Assembly: GCA_937981955.1 (NCBI GenBank)
Contig: CALJNA010000161.1
Span: 1-54,982, forward strand
DNA: 54,982 nucleotides
Direction: 5' to 3'
Source: an uncultured Granulosicoccaceae bacterium
GTDB lineage: Bacteria; Pseudomonadota; Gammaproteobacteria; Granulosicoccales; Granulosicoccaceae
Shown: piece by piece, positions 34,469-44,312 of the stretch
Layout of the letters: each line of letters opens with the position of its first letter
Numbering within the stretch: the first letter of the stretch is position 1
Translations under genes and position numbers: made by a program
The notes under the pieces: generated by a model
The model's input: the letters and a program-made list of their open reading frames with translations, nothing else
The model's database searches: none
What the model was told of the DNA's origin: nothing

Positions 34469-35788
34469 TCAGTGATGGCGACCCACTTTTTCAGGGATTA
34501 AACCACGAGGACTAAAACGCAAGGCTAGTAGCAATATTAACCCCATGGTCATCAATCTCATGTGCGCAGCTGACTCAATCAGATGTGCGCGCAACGGACT
34601 GTCAGCATCCATTCCCGACGTTATCAAATCCATTAACCATAGACCAAGCGGTTCAGCTTCTATCCAGAAAAACCAAATAACAAAGCCGCCAAGCACAGCA
34701 CCCCAGTTATTGCCCGAACCACCGACAATCACCATTACCCAAATCAGAAATGTAAAACGTAATGGCTGGTAGGTAGACGGAGTTAACTGACCATCCAGGG
34801 TTGTTAACATGGCACCCGCAATCCCCACCACGATTGAACCCAAAACAAACACCTGAAGATGTCGCGCCGTAATGTCTTTGCCCATAGCATTTGCCGACAC
34901 CTCGTTGTCTCGGATCGCTCGCATCATTCGACCCCAAGGAGATCGAAGTGCTTTCTCTGACAGCCAAAGTACGATCAAAAGAACGATGGTGAACAAACCC
35001 GCATAGCAAAGTTTGACAAAGATACTCGAAAACGTCACATGATTAGCACCCAGGCGCTGTGACAAAGACAAGAACCACTCACTCTTTTGTAAACCGATTT
35101 CATAAGGTACAGGGCGTGATAAACCGGTAACGTTTTTAACACCACGCGTTAGCCAGTCTTCATGCTTTAGAACAGCAACGATAATTTCTGAAATGCCAAG
35201 CGTTGCGATGGCCAGATAATCAGTTCGTAACCCAAGGGTTATTTTGCCAACGACCCACGCAACGGCACCTGCGAACAAACCGCCCACGGGCCAAGCCAAT
35301 AGAATTGGCAAACCCAAGCCACCCAGATAGCCTGTTGACGCAGGATTTACTTTTTCGATTGCGGAAGTTGCGGGGTCAACGACGCTGCGCAAAATAAAAT
35401 AACCCACCACGCAGATGAATACGATTAATAAAGCACGCAATGGGCTTTTCGCCATCTTCTTATAGCTGAACACAGCAGCCAGTACCGTTGAAATGAGAAT
35501 GAACAGCCCAATAATCACACCCACACCACCTGCTGACCAGGCCTCACGTACCGGTGATACTGAAATAAGCATTGCAGCCAATCCACCCATGGCGGCAAAG
35601 CCCATGACACCCACATTGAATAAGCCAGCGTACCCCCATTGAATATTAACGCCCAGCGCCATTACAGCAGATATCAGACACAAATTCAGAATGGACAGGG
35701 CCAGATTCCAGCTTTGATACTGCCCCACGAAGACGATAAGCGCAGCCATAATCGAAAACAAAAAGACGTTCTTCATGGCAGATTTCAT
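34469..35788 (-). CDS. livM: Branched-chain amino-acid-type ABC permease LivM
   Basis: 439 residues with about 9-10 membrane segments. Family pattern: LGVNIQWGYAGLFNVGVMGFAAMG split across helix 3, GLRTDYLAIATLGISEI, and the EAA-like RSPWGRMMRAIRDNEVSANAMGKD. Inner-membrane subunit of a HAAT-family importer. Its ATG overlaps the LivH stop as ATGA, so translation is coupled. It is the last gene of the liv operon and converges on the second response regulator. Substrate may be branched-chain amino acids, but amides or urea are possible in this family. Confidence 0.9.
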   Translation of the reverse strand: MKSAMKNVFLFSIMAALIVFVGQYQSWNLALSILNLCLISAVMALGVNIQWGYAGLFNVGVMGFAAMGGLAAMLISVSPVREAWSAGGVGVIIGLFILISTVLAAVFSYKKMAKSPLRALLIVFICVVGYFILRSVVDPATSAIEKVNPASTGYLGGLGLPILLAWPVGGLFAGAVAWVVGKITLGLRTDYLAIATLGISEIIVAVLKHEDWLTRGVKNVTGLSRPVPYEIGLQKSEWFLSLSQRLGANHVTFSSIFVKLCYAGLFTIVLLIVLWLSEKALRSPWGRMMRAIRDNEVSANAMGKDITARHLQVFVLGSIVVGIAGAMLTTLDGQLTPSTYQPLRFTFLIWVMVIVGGSGNNWGAVLGGFVIWFFWIEAEPLGLWLMDLITSGMDADSPLRAHLIESAAHMRLMTMGLILLLALRFSPRGLIPEKVGRHH

Positions 35789-36798
35789 ACGCCCGTCCCC
35801 TTGAAAATACCGGTCGGCCTGAACAACAGCACCAGCAGTAGAATGATAAAACTCACTGCAAATTTATAATCTGTGGAAAGCAGTTGTAGCAAACCACCCG
35901 ATAACCACTCCTCTGGCAGCAGGTAACCAGCAAAGCGTTTATAAGCATAAGTCACCATGATTTCCGAAAAAGCAATAACGAACGCTCCTGCTATCGCACC
36001 CAACGGATTACCCAGCCCACCAACGATGGCAGAAGCAAATATTGGCAGCAGCAACTGAAAATAGGTAAACGGTTTGAACGATTTGTCCAGCCCGTACAAG
36101 GTGCCAGCGATGGTCGCCAGTGCTGCAGCCAGAATCCATGTGACCGCCACAACCTTATCCGGATTAATGCCAGACAAAAGAGCCAGATCTTCATTGTCGG
36201 AATATGCGCGCATGGACTTACCCGTTCTGGTCTTGTTCAGAAACCAGAACAAGGCAGTAACCACGATGATCACCGTAACAACGGTCAACCCCTGGCTAAC
36301 CTTTATTGATATGCCCTCTGATAAACCGGTCATGGTTTTAAAATCGCGAGCCTTAATGATGAAGCGCTGACCGTCAGAAAAATTCTGATCATCTGGCCCA
36401 ATGATAAATCGCACTATACCGTTGGTGACAAACATGACACCAACAGAGGCAATAAGGTATATGACTGGATCGGCCTTTTGTTTTCGGTAAAACTTGTAAA
36501 CCATCCGATCACATATAAGTACGTAAATAGCACAGACCAGAATACCCACCGGCAAGGCCAGCAAGGCTGTGGGCAAGGGTCCAAGATTGACACCCAGGGA
36601 TTGCAGCCACCAAGTTGCAAGTATGGTAAACATGGTGCCGAACGCCATGGTATCTCCATGGGCGAAATTCGAAAACCGCAATATGCCAAAAACCAGCGTG
36701 ACGCCAAGCGCACCTAATGCAAGCTGACTTCCGTAGGCAATAGCCGGTACGAGTACAAAATTGGAAAGCAGTGCAAACGCATTGAGGAAATCTTCCAT
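35785..36798 (-). CDS. livH: Branched-chain amino-acid-type ABC permease LivH
   Basis: 337 residues with about 8 membrane segments. Shows GALGVTLVFGILRFSNFAHGD (quoted family start), the EAA-like TRTGKSMRAYSDNEDLALLSGINPDKV in pieces, and a conserved GGLGNPLGAIAGAF near the C-terminus. Pairs with LivM to form the transmembrane pathway. Starts 2 bases after the LivF stop; GGAGG 7 bases before the ATG. Confidence 0.9.
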   Translation of the reverse strand: MEDFLNAFALLSNFVLVPAIAYGSQLALGALGVTLVFGILRFSNFAHGDTMAFGTMFTILATWWLQSLGVNLGPLPTALLALPVGILVCAIYVLICDRMVYKFYRKQKADPVIYLIASVGVMFVTNGIVRFIIGPDDQNFSDGQRFIIKARDFKTMTGLSEGISIKVSQGLTVVTVIIVVTALFWFLNKTRTGKSMRAYSDNEDLALLSGINPDKVVAVTWILAAALATIAGTLYGLDKSFKPFTYFQLLLPIFASAIVGGLGNPLGAIAGAFVIAFSEIMVTYAYKRFAGYLLPEEWLSGGLLQLLSTDYKFAVSFIILLLVLLFRPTGIFKGTGV

Positions 36799-36800
36799 AC

Positions 36801-37505
36801 TCAGCCTCCGAGGAAACTCTTGCGGACTTCAGGGTCGTTCATCAGAGCCTCACCTGTGTCGGTGTAACGATTACGTCCTTGCACAAGCACGTATCCTTTG
36901 TCAGCTATATTCAATGCCTGTCTGGCATTTTGCTCCACCATTAAAATGGAAATCCCTGTTCGGGCCACTTCAATTATCCGATCGAACAACTCATCCATGA
37001 CAATGGGTGACACGCCTGCAGTAGGTTCGTCCAGCATTAAGAGTTTTGGCTGAGTCATCAACGCTCGCCCAACTGCAACCTGCTGCCGTTGTCCGCCCGA
37101 GAGCTCACCGGCATTTTGTTTGCGTTTCTCTTTTAGAATCGGAAACAGTTCAAACACTTGGTCCATGGTTTTATATATATCATCACGACGCAGAAACGCT
37201 CCCATCTCCAGATTCTCTTCTACTGACATGGACGGAAACACGTTACTGGTTTGTGGAACGAACGCCATGCCCTTTGCAACGCGATCTTGCGGGCTTAAAT
37301 TGGTTATATCTTCACCATCGAGAACAACCCGGCCTGTATGAATCTTTAACATGCCGAATACCGCTTTCATGGCGGTGGATTTCCCGGCACCGTTTGGACC
37401 AACAATGACAGCAATCTCACCTTTTTCCGCAGCAATGGTGCAGTCGTGCAGAATGTCTGCACCACCATAGCCACCTGTCATATTCTCACCGATCAAGTAA
37501 CTCAT
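36801..37505 (-). CDS. livF: ABC transporter ATPase LivF
   Basis: 234 residues, the usual LivF length. Walker A GPNGAGKST, signature LSGGQRQQVAVGRALM, Walker B LLMLDEPTAGVSP, H-loop region ILMVEQNARQAL. One of two ATPases of the HAAT importer. Its ATG overlaps the LivG stop as ATGA at 37502-37505. Confidence 0.93.
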   Translation of the reverse strand: MSYLIGENMTGGYGGADILHDCTIAAEKGEIAVIVGPNGAGKSTAMKAVFGMLKIHTGRVVLDGEDITNLSPQDRVAKGMAFVPQTSNVFPSMSVEENLEMGAFLRRDDIYKTMDQVFELFPILKEKRKQNAGELSGGQRQQVAVGRALMTQPKLLMLDEPTAGVSPIVMDELFDRIIEVARTGISILMVEQNARQALNIADKGYVLVQGRNRYTDTGEALMNDPEVRKSFLGG

Positions 37506-38278
37506 GAAGCTGCCTTGTTTTTTAATCCAGTACCAAGGTATGCCTCTATTACCTGCTCATTTGCCTTGATCTCTGTTAGCGTGCCTTCAGCCAATACCGC
37601 ACCTTCAGCCATAACAATCACTGGATCACACAGTTTGTCTATAAAATCCATGTCGTGCTCGATAACACAGAATGTATAACCTCGCTCCTTGTTCAATCGC
37701 AGTATCGCATCTCCGATTGTATTTAGAAGTGTACGGTTAACCCCTGCTCCCACTTCATCAAGAAAAACCACCTTTGCATCTACCATCATGGTTCGTCCTA
37801 GTTCGAGGAGTTTTTTCTGACCGCCTGACAAGTTGCCAGCAAGCTCTTCTGCAACATGGCCAATTTCAAGAAATTCAATGACCTCGTTTGCTTTTGCAAG
37901 CACATCCTTTTCTTGCTCACGTACTTTTTTCTGATTAAACCAAACATCGGACAATGATTCACCTGCCTGATTGCCCGGCACCATCATTAAATTCTCACGT
38001 ACTGTCAAAGACGAAAATTCGTGCGCTATTTGAAATGTTCTCAGCATGCCCTTATGAAAAAGCTCGTGCGGGGGCAATCCGGTGATGTCCTCACCGTCGA
38101 GGTAGACCTTGCCATTACTTGGCGAATACACCCCGGCAATCACGTTGAACAAAGTGGTTTTCCCAGCACCATTGGGCCCGATCAGCCCAGTAATGGAACC
38201 TGTCGCAATTTCAAGCGAAGCCTCGTTGACGGCGGTAAAGCCACCAAATTTTTTTGTCAGATTTTCAACTTTAATCAT
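37502..38278 (-). CDS. livG: ABC transporter ATPase LivG
   Basis: 258 residues. Walker A GPNGAGKTT, LivG-type ELFHKGMLRTFQIAHEFSSLTV, signature LSGGQKKLLELGRTMM, and Walker B VVFLDEVGAGVN; the common DEPxAG reads DEVGAG here, but the catalytic Glu is kept. C-terminal EHDMDFI. First gene after the terminator that separates it from livK. Confidence 0.92.
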   Translation of the reverse strand: MIKVENLTKKFGGFTAVNEASLEIATGSITGLIGPNGAGKTTLFNVIAGVYSPSNGKVYLDGEDITGLPPHELFHKGMLRTFQIAHEFSSLTVRENLMMVPGNQAGESLSDVWFNQKKVREQEKDVLAKANEVIEFLEIGHVAEELAGNLSGGQKKLLELGRTMMVDAKVVFLDEVGAGVNRTLLNTIGDAILRLNKERGYTFCVIEHDMDFIDKLCDPVIVMAEGAVLAEGTLTEIKANEQVIEAYLGTGLKNKAAS

Positions 38279-38407
38279 GCAAGGTACAACCGGACTGAAT
38301 GCGTATTGCGCTAAGGATACTTTGATTGATTCGGCATTGCCAACACAAAAGGCGAACTGGTGGTTACGACCAAAATGTATTGACTAAGCTGCTCCAAAAA
38401 CGTGAAT

Positions 38408-38438
38408 AAAAAAAGGGCGGCCCATTATGGACCGCCCT
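38408..38438 (-). terminator. Rho-independent terminator between livK and livG
   Basis: On the minus strand AGGGCGG (38438 down) pairs with CCGCCCT (ending 38414), with inner CCAT/ATGG pairing, followed by seven T (38414-38408). It lies after livK and before livG, so it should raise livK output relative to the transporter genes. The best terminator in the window. Confidence 0.85.
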
Positions 38439-38483
38439 GTTGCTACTGAAAAACTAGCAGTTAATGCCAGCTATCGGCTTCGA

Positions 38484-39671
38484 CTAGCGATAGCCAACTG
38501 TTGACAGAGCACCATCTTTAATCTCGATTTCACGGTAGTTACCAGCGCTCTCGCCAGCACCGATCAGCTCAACATTAGAAGCACCAACGTAGTCGATATC
38601 ACCACCGCCTGCGATGATCTCCAGACCTTTAGCCAGCTCACCAGGAAGAATTTTTTCACCGGGTGCATTCGCAACTTCCATGACTTTGTCTTTGTACTTG
38701 TTTGGATCTGTAGAACCAGCAGCTTGCATGGCCAACATAATCAAAGCAGCTGCGTCGTAGCTTTCGGCAGCAAATGGTGAAGAGGCGTCGTAACCACTGG
38801 CCATCTCTACCAATTTGCCAGCCCCTTCACTATCAGTACCTGGTGCCTGGCCGAAAGAGCCATTCAGATCAGGACCAATGGCTGCAGGCAGTGCATCACC
38901 AACCATACCGTCTGGAAGTACGAATGTATCGAACGCGCCAGTATCCAGTGACCCCTGAATAATGCCTTTACCGCCTTGATCGATGTAACCGGCAACGACC
39001 AGCACTTCACCGCCAGCAGATGCAAGTGCACCAACTTCAGCAGCGTAGTCTGCTTTACCATCTTCATGTGCAGCAGAAATGGTTACTGAACCACCCGCCT
39101 CTTCAAATGCAGTCTGGAATGCATCGGCTAAACCTTTACCGTAGTCGTTATTAGTGTAGGTAATAGCAACTTCTTTATAGCCTTTGTCCATGATGATGTC
39201 TTTCATGACAACACCTTGTCGGGCATCAGACGGCGCAGTTCTGAAAAACAGACCGTTATCTTCAACGGTTGAAAGCGCAGGTGATGTGGCTGAAGGTGAA
39301 ATCATCACCATGCCGTTTGGTAGCGCAACGTTAGTCAGCGCAGCTGTGGTAACACCGGAACAGTCACCACCAACAACTCCAGAAACTTTATCCGATGTGA
39401 TCAGTCTTTCAATTGCCGCAGTTGCAGCCGCTGCATCAACACAGGTGGTGTCCGCACGAATTGCAGTGACTTTGGTGCCGTCAAGTAATTTGCCAGAGTC
39501 GCTGACTTCGGCAATAGCCTGCTCAGCGGCAGGTGCCATATTGGCAACCAGTGATTCAATTGGTCCGGTCAGGCCAAGAAACACGCCCAAACTTATGTCT
39601 TCTGCAACTGCAGAACTTGCAACCGTACTTAAACCAACAGCTATAGCTGATGATAGAACTAGCTTCTTCAT
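38484..39671 (-). CDS. livK: Periplasmic substrate-binding protein of the Liv-type ABC transporter
   Basis: 395 residues. Sec signal MKKLVLSSAIAVGLS...SSAVA, mature start EDISLGVFLGLTGP, type I periplasmic fold with PSATSPALS, FRTAPSDARQG and the KGYKEVAITYTNNDYGKG hinge region in pieces. AGGAGAG 9 bases before the ATG. Binds the ligand for the LivGFHM complex. The residues SATS and DxxQ are those of amino-acid/amide binders; exact ligand not clear. First gene of the liv operon. Confidence 0.9.
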   Translation of the reverse strand: MKKLVLSSAIAVGLSTVASSAVAEDISLGVFLGLTGPIESLVANMAPAAEQAIAEVSDSGKLLDGTKVTAIRADTTCVDAAAATAAIERLITSDKVSGVVGGDCSGVTTAALTNVALPNGMVMISPSATSPALSTVEDNGLFFRTAPSDARQGVVMKDIIMDKGYKEVAITYTNNDYGKGLADAFQTAFEEAGGSVTISAAHEDGKADYAAEVGALASAGGEVLVVAGYIDQGGKGIIQGSLDTGAFDTFVLPDGMVGDALPAAIGPDLNGSFGQAPGTDSEGAGKLVEMASGYDASSPFAAESYDAAALIMLAMQAAGSTDPNKYKDKVMEVANAPGEKILPGELAKGLEIIAGGGDIDYVGASNVELIGAGESAGNYREIEIKDGALSTVGYR

Positions 39672-39999
39672 AAAGAGATCTCTCCTGAATGGTATGGTCC
39701 GGACGGATTATTCACCCGGACAACATGTATGCGGAACGTTAACAACCACGAGCAGCATGTTATCTCGTCAATTTTTCAGGCAGTGCGTCTGCAACACCGT
39801 GACTTCACGTATGGACGGGCCTGAATCATTCTCCAAGACACCCAGTTTACCAACTTTGGCCCGAATATCGAAGTCGGGAAGTGTTGTATACAGCCAATCG
39901 GTAACCTCATTTACGACAAAACCCGGCATTAGTTTGAATCAGAGCACACATATGCAATGCGAGAAGTAAGAGCACTCTGCGTTACCAGAATGGATAAAC
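39672..39999. promoter_or_regulatory. livK upstream region
   Basis: 328 bases between livK and the upstream aldolase gene. It holds the livK Shine-Dalgarno and, in the leader, GTCCGG (39697-39702) with CCGGAC (39716-39721), a 6-bp inverted repeat with a 13-base spacer that could be an operator or leader hairpin. No open frame is supported, and no clean promoter hexamers were found. Confidence 0.45.
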
Positions 40000-40770
40000 T
40001 CAACTGGCAATGCCTTTTCTCACGTCCGCCAGCAGCTTATCCGCTCCTCTGGCAAGTAAGCCAAGATCAGAGCCACAGGCGACAAAACTGAATCCGTCAT
40101 TAAGCAAGCGTGCTCCTTTCTCCGCGTCCATTACCAGGGTTCCAGCAGGCTTTCCTATTGCCTGAACCCGTTTGGCTGCATTACTGATGTGTTCCCAGAG
40201 TTGGGCGTCGCTGGTTTGACCGAGCTTCCCCATATCTGCAGATAAATCCGCTGGCCCGAAAAACACGCCGTCAACGCCATCTACCGCGGCTATAGCTTCA
40301 ACTTGTTCTAACGCATGCATGGTTTCAATTTGCACCAGCACACACGTTTCATCGTGTACTCGATCAAAATAATCACTAACGCGACCAAACTGATTTCCGC
40401 GCTGTGTGGCGCTGACGCCACGAATTCCTTCAGGCGGATAGCGTGTTGCACTAACCGCCAGTTGAGCTTCTTCGACCGACTGTATCATTGGAAATAACAA
40501 TGATTGTGCGCCTATGTCCATAAGTCGCTTGACCAGCACCGGGTCGTTCCACATCGGCCGGGCAATAGTCGTTGTGTCAACGGCTGAAAACGCCTGCATT
40601 TGCCCCAGCACAATACCGACCTCGTTTGGGGAATGCTCCATATCCAGCAGCGCCCAGTCATAGCCCGCCGTTGCCACTACATCTGCAGCGTAGTTGTTGC
40701 TAAGACTGATCCAGAGACCAATCTGAGGTTCGCCATTACGAATAGCCCGTAGAAAAGCATTTGTCTTCAT
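40000..40770 (-). CDS. HpcH/HpaI-family class II aldolase
   Basis: 256 residues of the 2-oxo-acid aldolase family, which splits 4-hydroxy-2-oxo acids to pyruvate and an aldehyde with a divalent metal. Motifs: GLWISLSN, DWALLDMEHSP, the VQIET metal Glu region, and GVFFGPADLSADMG with the second metal Asp. GGAGGA 8 bases upstream of the ATG is a strong ribosome site. It lies upstream of the liv operon on the same strand; a shared role in scavenging a carboxylated substrate is possible but unproved. Confidence 0.9.
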   Translation of the reverse strand: MKTNAFLRAIRNGEPQIGLWISLSNNYAADVVATAGYDWALLDMEHSPNEVGIVLGQMQAFSAVDTTTIARPMWNDPVLVKRLMDIGAQSLLFPMIQSVEEAQLAVSATRYPPEGIRGVSATQRGNQFGRVSDYFDRVHDETCVLVQIETMHALEQVEAIAAVDGVDGVFFGPADLSADMGKLGQTSDAQLWEHISNAAKRVQAIGKPAGTLVMDAEKGARLLNDGFSFVACGSDLGLLARGADKLLADVRKGIAS

Positions 40771-41039
40771 TACTCGTTCCTCCAGATGATCAAATCGGTG
40801 ACCCTATCGCAACGCCAGCCAGGCGTCATCAGAATCGGGCGAAATGTTAAATTGATTTATGATAGCGGTTTTGATGCGCACTATTCCGCACTGCAATACT
40901 CAACTTACCCCCAGGCAACCGTTGTTTGAGCTACGATCCCGACAAGGGCTTCTTTTTATCAACATTCGGCTTGCGCGCACCTGAGTAACTATTCGTGCGA
41001 TCAAGCTGGCTAACCACTCAATGAGGCAAGCCAGTCACT

Positions 41040-42995
41040 ATGAAGCAATGGGTCTCAAATCAATGGCACAGCAATGCGAGAAAGATTCAGCGCTGTGTCT
41101 ATTATACAGTTTGCATCGTTGTACTCTCAGCCTGTTCGGGCAGCTCGGACGACCCTGTTGAGACCACAAGCGGTGGTTCAACCAATGGTAACACTGGCGG
41201 AACCACGGACGGCTCCTCAACAACTCTTGGCGCATTGCCAAACCCACCGCTTACGCCACCACCATCGACGGATGATCAGCCTATTGCAGAGGCGTCAAAC
41301 TTCAATACAATCACCCAGTTTCAAGTGGTTCGAGACCCGGGACCGAGAATACCTGTACCTGAAGAAGTCACCCTGACAGAAGCAGATTTCCTTGCTGGAC
41401 CCTTACCCGCAGTGATCAGCACACCAGACGATGTCGATCCAGCCACCAATGCCCCACCCTACTTTGAAAATCTGTTCGATATTGAAACGGTTGCCGGTAC
41501 CCAACTCGAAATTCTTTATAAGCCTGTCGACCCTGATGGAGACGTTCCTGGCATGTTCCCTGAAGAACTGCCACCGGGAGCCAGTTTCGACGATAACTTT
41601 GACGGAACAAAAACCTATCGATGGCAACCACTGCAAATGGATGTGGGAATCAACGAATTCACCGTCACAGCGATCGATCCGATTAATAGTCAGTACCGGA
41701 CAACTCGCACGATTCGTATCAAAGTTGATATGCCATCCGATCCGTCGACGATTCCAAATGTAGCACCAATGCTTGACGAGGTTTTACCACACACCGCGCG
41801 CGTAAATGATGTAGTGGTTTTCGAACTAAAAGGTATCGATTTAAACGGCACCATCCCCTCATTGGAGTTAGCCCAGGCACTGCCTGGAGCGAGTTTTGTA
41901 CAGCATCCTCGATTCGAAGAAATCTACACCTTGCAATTTATTCCAACCACAACCGGCATGCTTGATATTGACATTCTTGCGCGCGATTCAATCGATACCA
42001 GCCTGACCTCCGTTGATACTATAAGCGTGAACGTACTGCCAGCCAGTGCATTCATACGCTCCGGTGACCGCCTGAAAGATCTGGCTGCCCAGCGTAATAT
42101 TCGATTTGGCTACGCATCCTTGCCGGAGTTCTATCATCGACCCGACGGTGGTATCTACGCAGCCATTGCTGCCGAAGAGTTCAATCTTGTATCTCCTGAA
42201 AACTCAATGAAAATGTCAGTGGTTAATCCACTACCGGGTCGTTACCAGTTTGCCGATATGGATAATTTGCTGAACTTCGCTCAGATAAATAACATTGACG
42301 TTCACGGGCACCCTGTGCTGTGGTACCGACAACTTCCCGACTGGATCAACAATGTTCCCGCATCGGAAGTCGAAGGACACATGCGCGAGTACATCCATCG
42401 CTTAATGAGTCGTTATCAGGACACCATAAAACTATGGGACGTTGTCAACGAGCCTATTGGCGACAATGGCGGATTCAGAAGTTCAGTCTGGTTTGACGCG
42501 CTTGGGGAATCCTACATTGACACAGCGTTTCGTCAGGCTCGCGAAACCATACCGGATGCGCAACTCTTGCTAAATGATTTCGACATTGCCTTCAATGGCC
42601 CTAAAGCTGACACTCTGCTTTCCATTCTGGACGGCATGATCGAGCGCGATGTTCCCATTGATGGCGTTGGTTATCAGTTACATATTTTCTCAAATTTTGA
42701 TCAGTTCGATGATGTAAGAGAGAATTTTCAAAAGGTGGCAGATCGCAATCTGGATATATACATAACCGAGTTCGATGTGTCTTTATCCCCCGGCGCAACC
42801 TACACGCAGCAGGCCGAAGTGTATGCCGAAATTGTGGACATTTGTCTTGAGCAACCACGTTGCAAAGCGATACAAACCTGGGGCTTTACCGACCAGTACT
42901 CGTTTCGGCGGATTTTCGAACCGTTGCTTTTAGACCAGAGTTATATGGAGAAGCCGGCCTACAGTGCAATACAAAATAGTTTAAGCACGCAATAA
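41040..42995 (+). CDS. GH10 endo-beta-1,4-xylanase lipoprotein with two Ig/cadherin-like domains
   Basis: 651 residues. Lipobox VVLSAC (Cys32), a Gly/Ser/Thr-rich linker (about 40-80), two beta-sandwich domains (about 135-230 and 242-333) with DPDGD and a NDVVVFELKGIDLNG pattern, then a GH10 catalytic barrel (about 345-648). Acid/base Glu471 lies in WDVVNEPIG and the nucleophile Glu577 in YITEFDV. Expected to cut xylan or a related beta-1,4-xyloside chain at the cell surface. The lipid anchor and double Ig-like spacer would hold the barrel away from the outer membrane. No other xylan genes adjoin it. Confidence 0.9.
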   Translation: MKQWVSNQWHSNARKIQRCVYYTVCIVVLSACSGSSDDPVETTSGGSTNGNTGGTTDGSSTTLGALPNPPLTPPPSTDDQPIAEASNFNTITQFQVVRDPGPRIPVPEEVTLTEADFLAGPLPAVISTPDDVDPATNAPPYFENLFDIETVAGTQLEILYKPVDPDGDVPGMFPEELPPGASFDDNFDGTKTYRWQPLQMDVGINEFTVTAIDPINSQYRTTRTIRIKVDMPSDPSTIPNVAPMLDEVLPHTARVNDVVVFELKGIDLNGTIPSLELAQALPGASFVQHPRFEEIYTLQFIPTTTGMLDIDILARDSIDTSLTSVDTISVNVLPASAFIRSGDRLKDLAAQRNIRFGYASLPEFYHRPDGGIYAAIAAEEFNLVSPENSMKMSVVNPLPGRYQFADMDNLLNFAQINNIDVHGHPVLWYRQLPDWINNVPASEVEGHMREYIHRLMSRYQDTIKLWDVVNEPIGDNGGFRSSVWFDALGESYIDTAFRQARETIPDAQLLLNDFDIAFNGPKADTLLSILDGMIERDVPIDGVGYQLHIFSNFDQFDDVRENFQKVADRNLDIYITEFDVSLSPGATYTQQAEVYAEIVDICLEQPRCKAIQTWGFTDQYSFRRIFEPLLLDQSYMEKPAYSAIQNSLSTQ

Positions 42996-43005
42996 GCGCG
43001 AGTAA

Positions 43006-43617
43006 TTAGTGGTCGCGCTCAACAGTGATCGAGCCGCCACCAAGTTCTTTTAACACGCTATCAAGTTCATCTCTGGCTGACTCTGGTACAAGCAACTCCA
43101 AAGTGACTAGCTCATCAAATATTTTCTTTCCAACTTGAACCGAATAACCACCCAATTGGTGCTCCAATGAATCCAGCAAGGCGTAGGGCAATCTGACTAT
43201 CCATTTTTGGGTAATAAACGATTCAACTGTAATCAGCTCTTGCAATGCCTGACTAACTGACTGCGTATACGCACGTACCAACCCACCAGCTCCAAGTTTA
43301 ATGCCACCAAAATAACGCGTAACAACAACGGCAACGTTACCTAACTTCGAATGTTGTAAAACATTGAGCATGGGTCTGCCGGCGGTACCTTTCGGCTCTC
43401 CGTCATCACTTTGATCTTGTAAGTAGATATCGCCCGGCCGACCAGCAATCATTGCCCAGCAATGATGATTAGCGTCAGGAAAGGCTTTGCGTACGCTTTG
43501 GATAAACTCTTTAGCTTGCTGTTTTCCATTAACGCAAGCAACCGTTGTGATAAACCGACTTCGCTTAATTTCTAACTCAAATTGTTGCCGGCGTGCCGGT
43601 GCATGAAAACTATCCAT
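43006..43617 (-). CDS. yigZ: YigZ/IMPACT-family protein
   Basis: 203 residues from the ATG at 43617 (the frame opens at a TTG 4 codons earlier). N-terminal IMPACT domain with RSRFITTVACV, DDGEPKGTAGRPMLN and VTRYFGGIKLGAGGLVRAY; C-terminal YigZ extension with EF-G-like alpha/beta fold. A conserved housekeeping-type protein of uncertain role, likely linked to translation or proline-peptide handling. It converges on the xylanase gene. Confidence 0.92.
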   Translation of the reverse strand: MDSFHAPARRQQFELEIKRSRFITTVACVNGKQQAKEFIQSVRKAFPDANHHCWAMIAGRPGDIYLQDQSDDGEPKGTAGRPMLNVLQHSKLGNVAVVVTRYFGGIKLGAGGLVRAYTQSVSQALQELITVESFITQKWIVRLPYALLDSLEHQLGGYSVQVGKKIFDELVTLELLVPESARDELDSVLKELGGGSITVERDH

Positions 43618-43664
43618 TCCGCACCCCAATAGATAACGCGTTACTCAAGAGCAGAGTAATTGAT

Positions 43665-44312
43665 TCACGGTATTTTGTTATAAGAGACACCAAGCAATAA
43701 CGATACGGGCCGGGTTTGAGGTGTTCTGCCTGCGAACCCAGGCAGGTTGGTATCCCCAAAGTATAGTTTGCCTTCATGAACCAATACGATATCGTAAATA
43801 ACTTCTGCATTGAAACCTTGAAGCCCGATAAATTCATCCGGTAAAGCGGCGTTATCAACTGTGGGAACATCAAAATGGAAATCAACAGCGACTGCCTGTC
43901 CAAGTGTTGTATCAACAATTCTATTGGTTGGCACACTCACGCCACTTGCTTGCACAGTAGAACCACTAACCAAAACACCAACTACCTGAGGCAAGGTACA
44001 GTCTGGATCTGAATACGTCGCGAACTCTTTCGTTATATCAGCGCCTGACACGGATAACGTTTGCCGGCTATAAATCAAACCAGACTGATCGTTGTCTAGC
44101 ACACAATCAGTTGCCCAGTTACCCTGAAGTAGTGGGACGGGTTCAACACCTTGAATGCCTGACTGTGTATCAGCAGCTCCGGATACGGCCGATTCATCGT
44201 TCGATAAGATCGAACCGGTAGTACCGGGAGTTGCCTCACCGCCACTATTGCAGGCACCGATCAGACAAGTCAGCAATATCACCAGCGCGCGCCATCGCGA
44301 AGGAACGACCAT
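43665..44312 (-). CDS. Hypothetical lipoprotein
   Basis: 215 residues. Lipobox LIGAC (Cys21), a Ser/Gly/Thr-rich linker, then a small beta domain (about 62-212) beginning GNWATDC with further Cys near SDPDCTLP, and a closing SLLLGVSYNKIP. AAAGG 8 bases before the ATG supports the start. I do not recognise the family; the repeated strand pattern suggests a lipocalin-like or small-barrel fold. Envelope-associated. Confidence 0.7.
   Translation of the reverse strand: MVVPSRWRALVILLTCLIGACNSGGEATPGTTGSILSNDESAVSGAADTQSGIQGVEPVPLLQGNWATDCVLDNDQSGLIYSRQTLSVSGADITKEFATYSDPDCTLPQVVGVLVSGSTVQASGVSVPTNRIVDTTLGQAVAVDFHFDVPTVDNAALPDEFIGLQGFNAEVIYDIVLVHEGKLYFGDTNLPGFAGRTPQTRPVSLLLGVSYNKIP

Noticed and set aside
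34431..34475. Short inverted repeat TGAGC/GCTCA between livM and the response regulator
   Set aside because: Only 5 base pairs and no U-run; not enough to call a terminator.
39184..39969. 261-codon plus-strand open frame over livK
   Set aside because: It is antisense to livK, which has a full signal peptide and family motifs; the frame is Ala/Ser/Thr-rich as expected from antisense of an Ala-rich gene.
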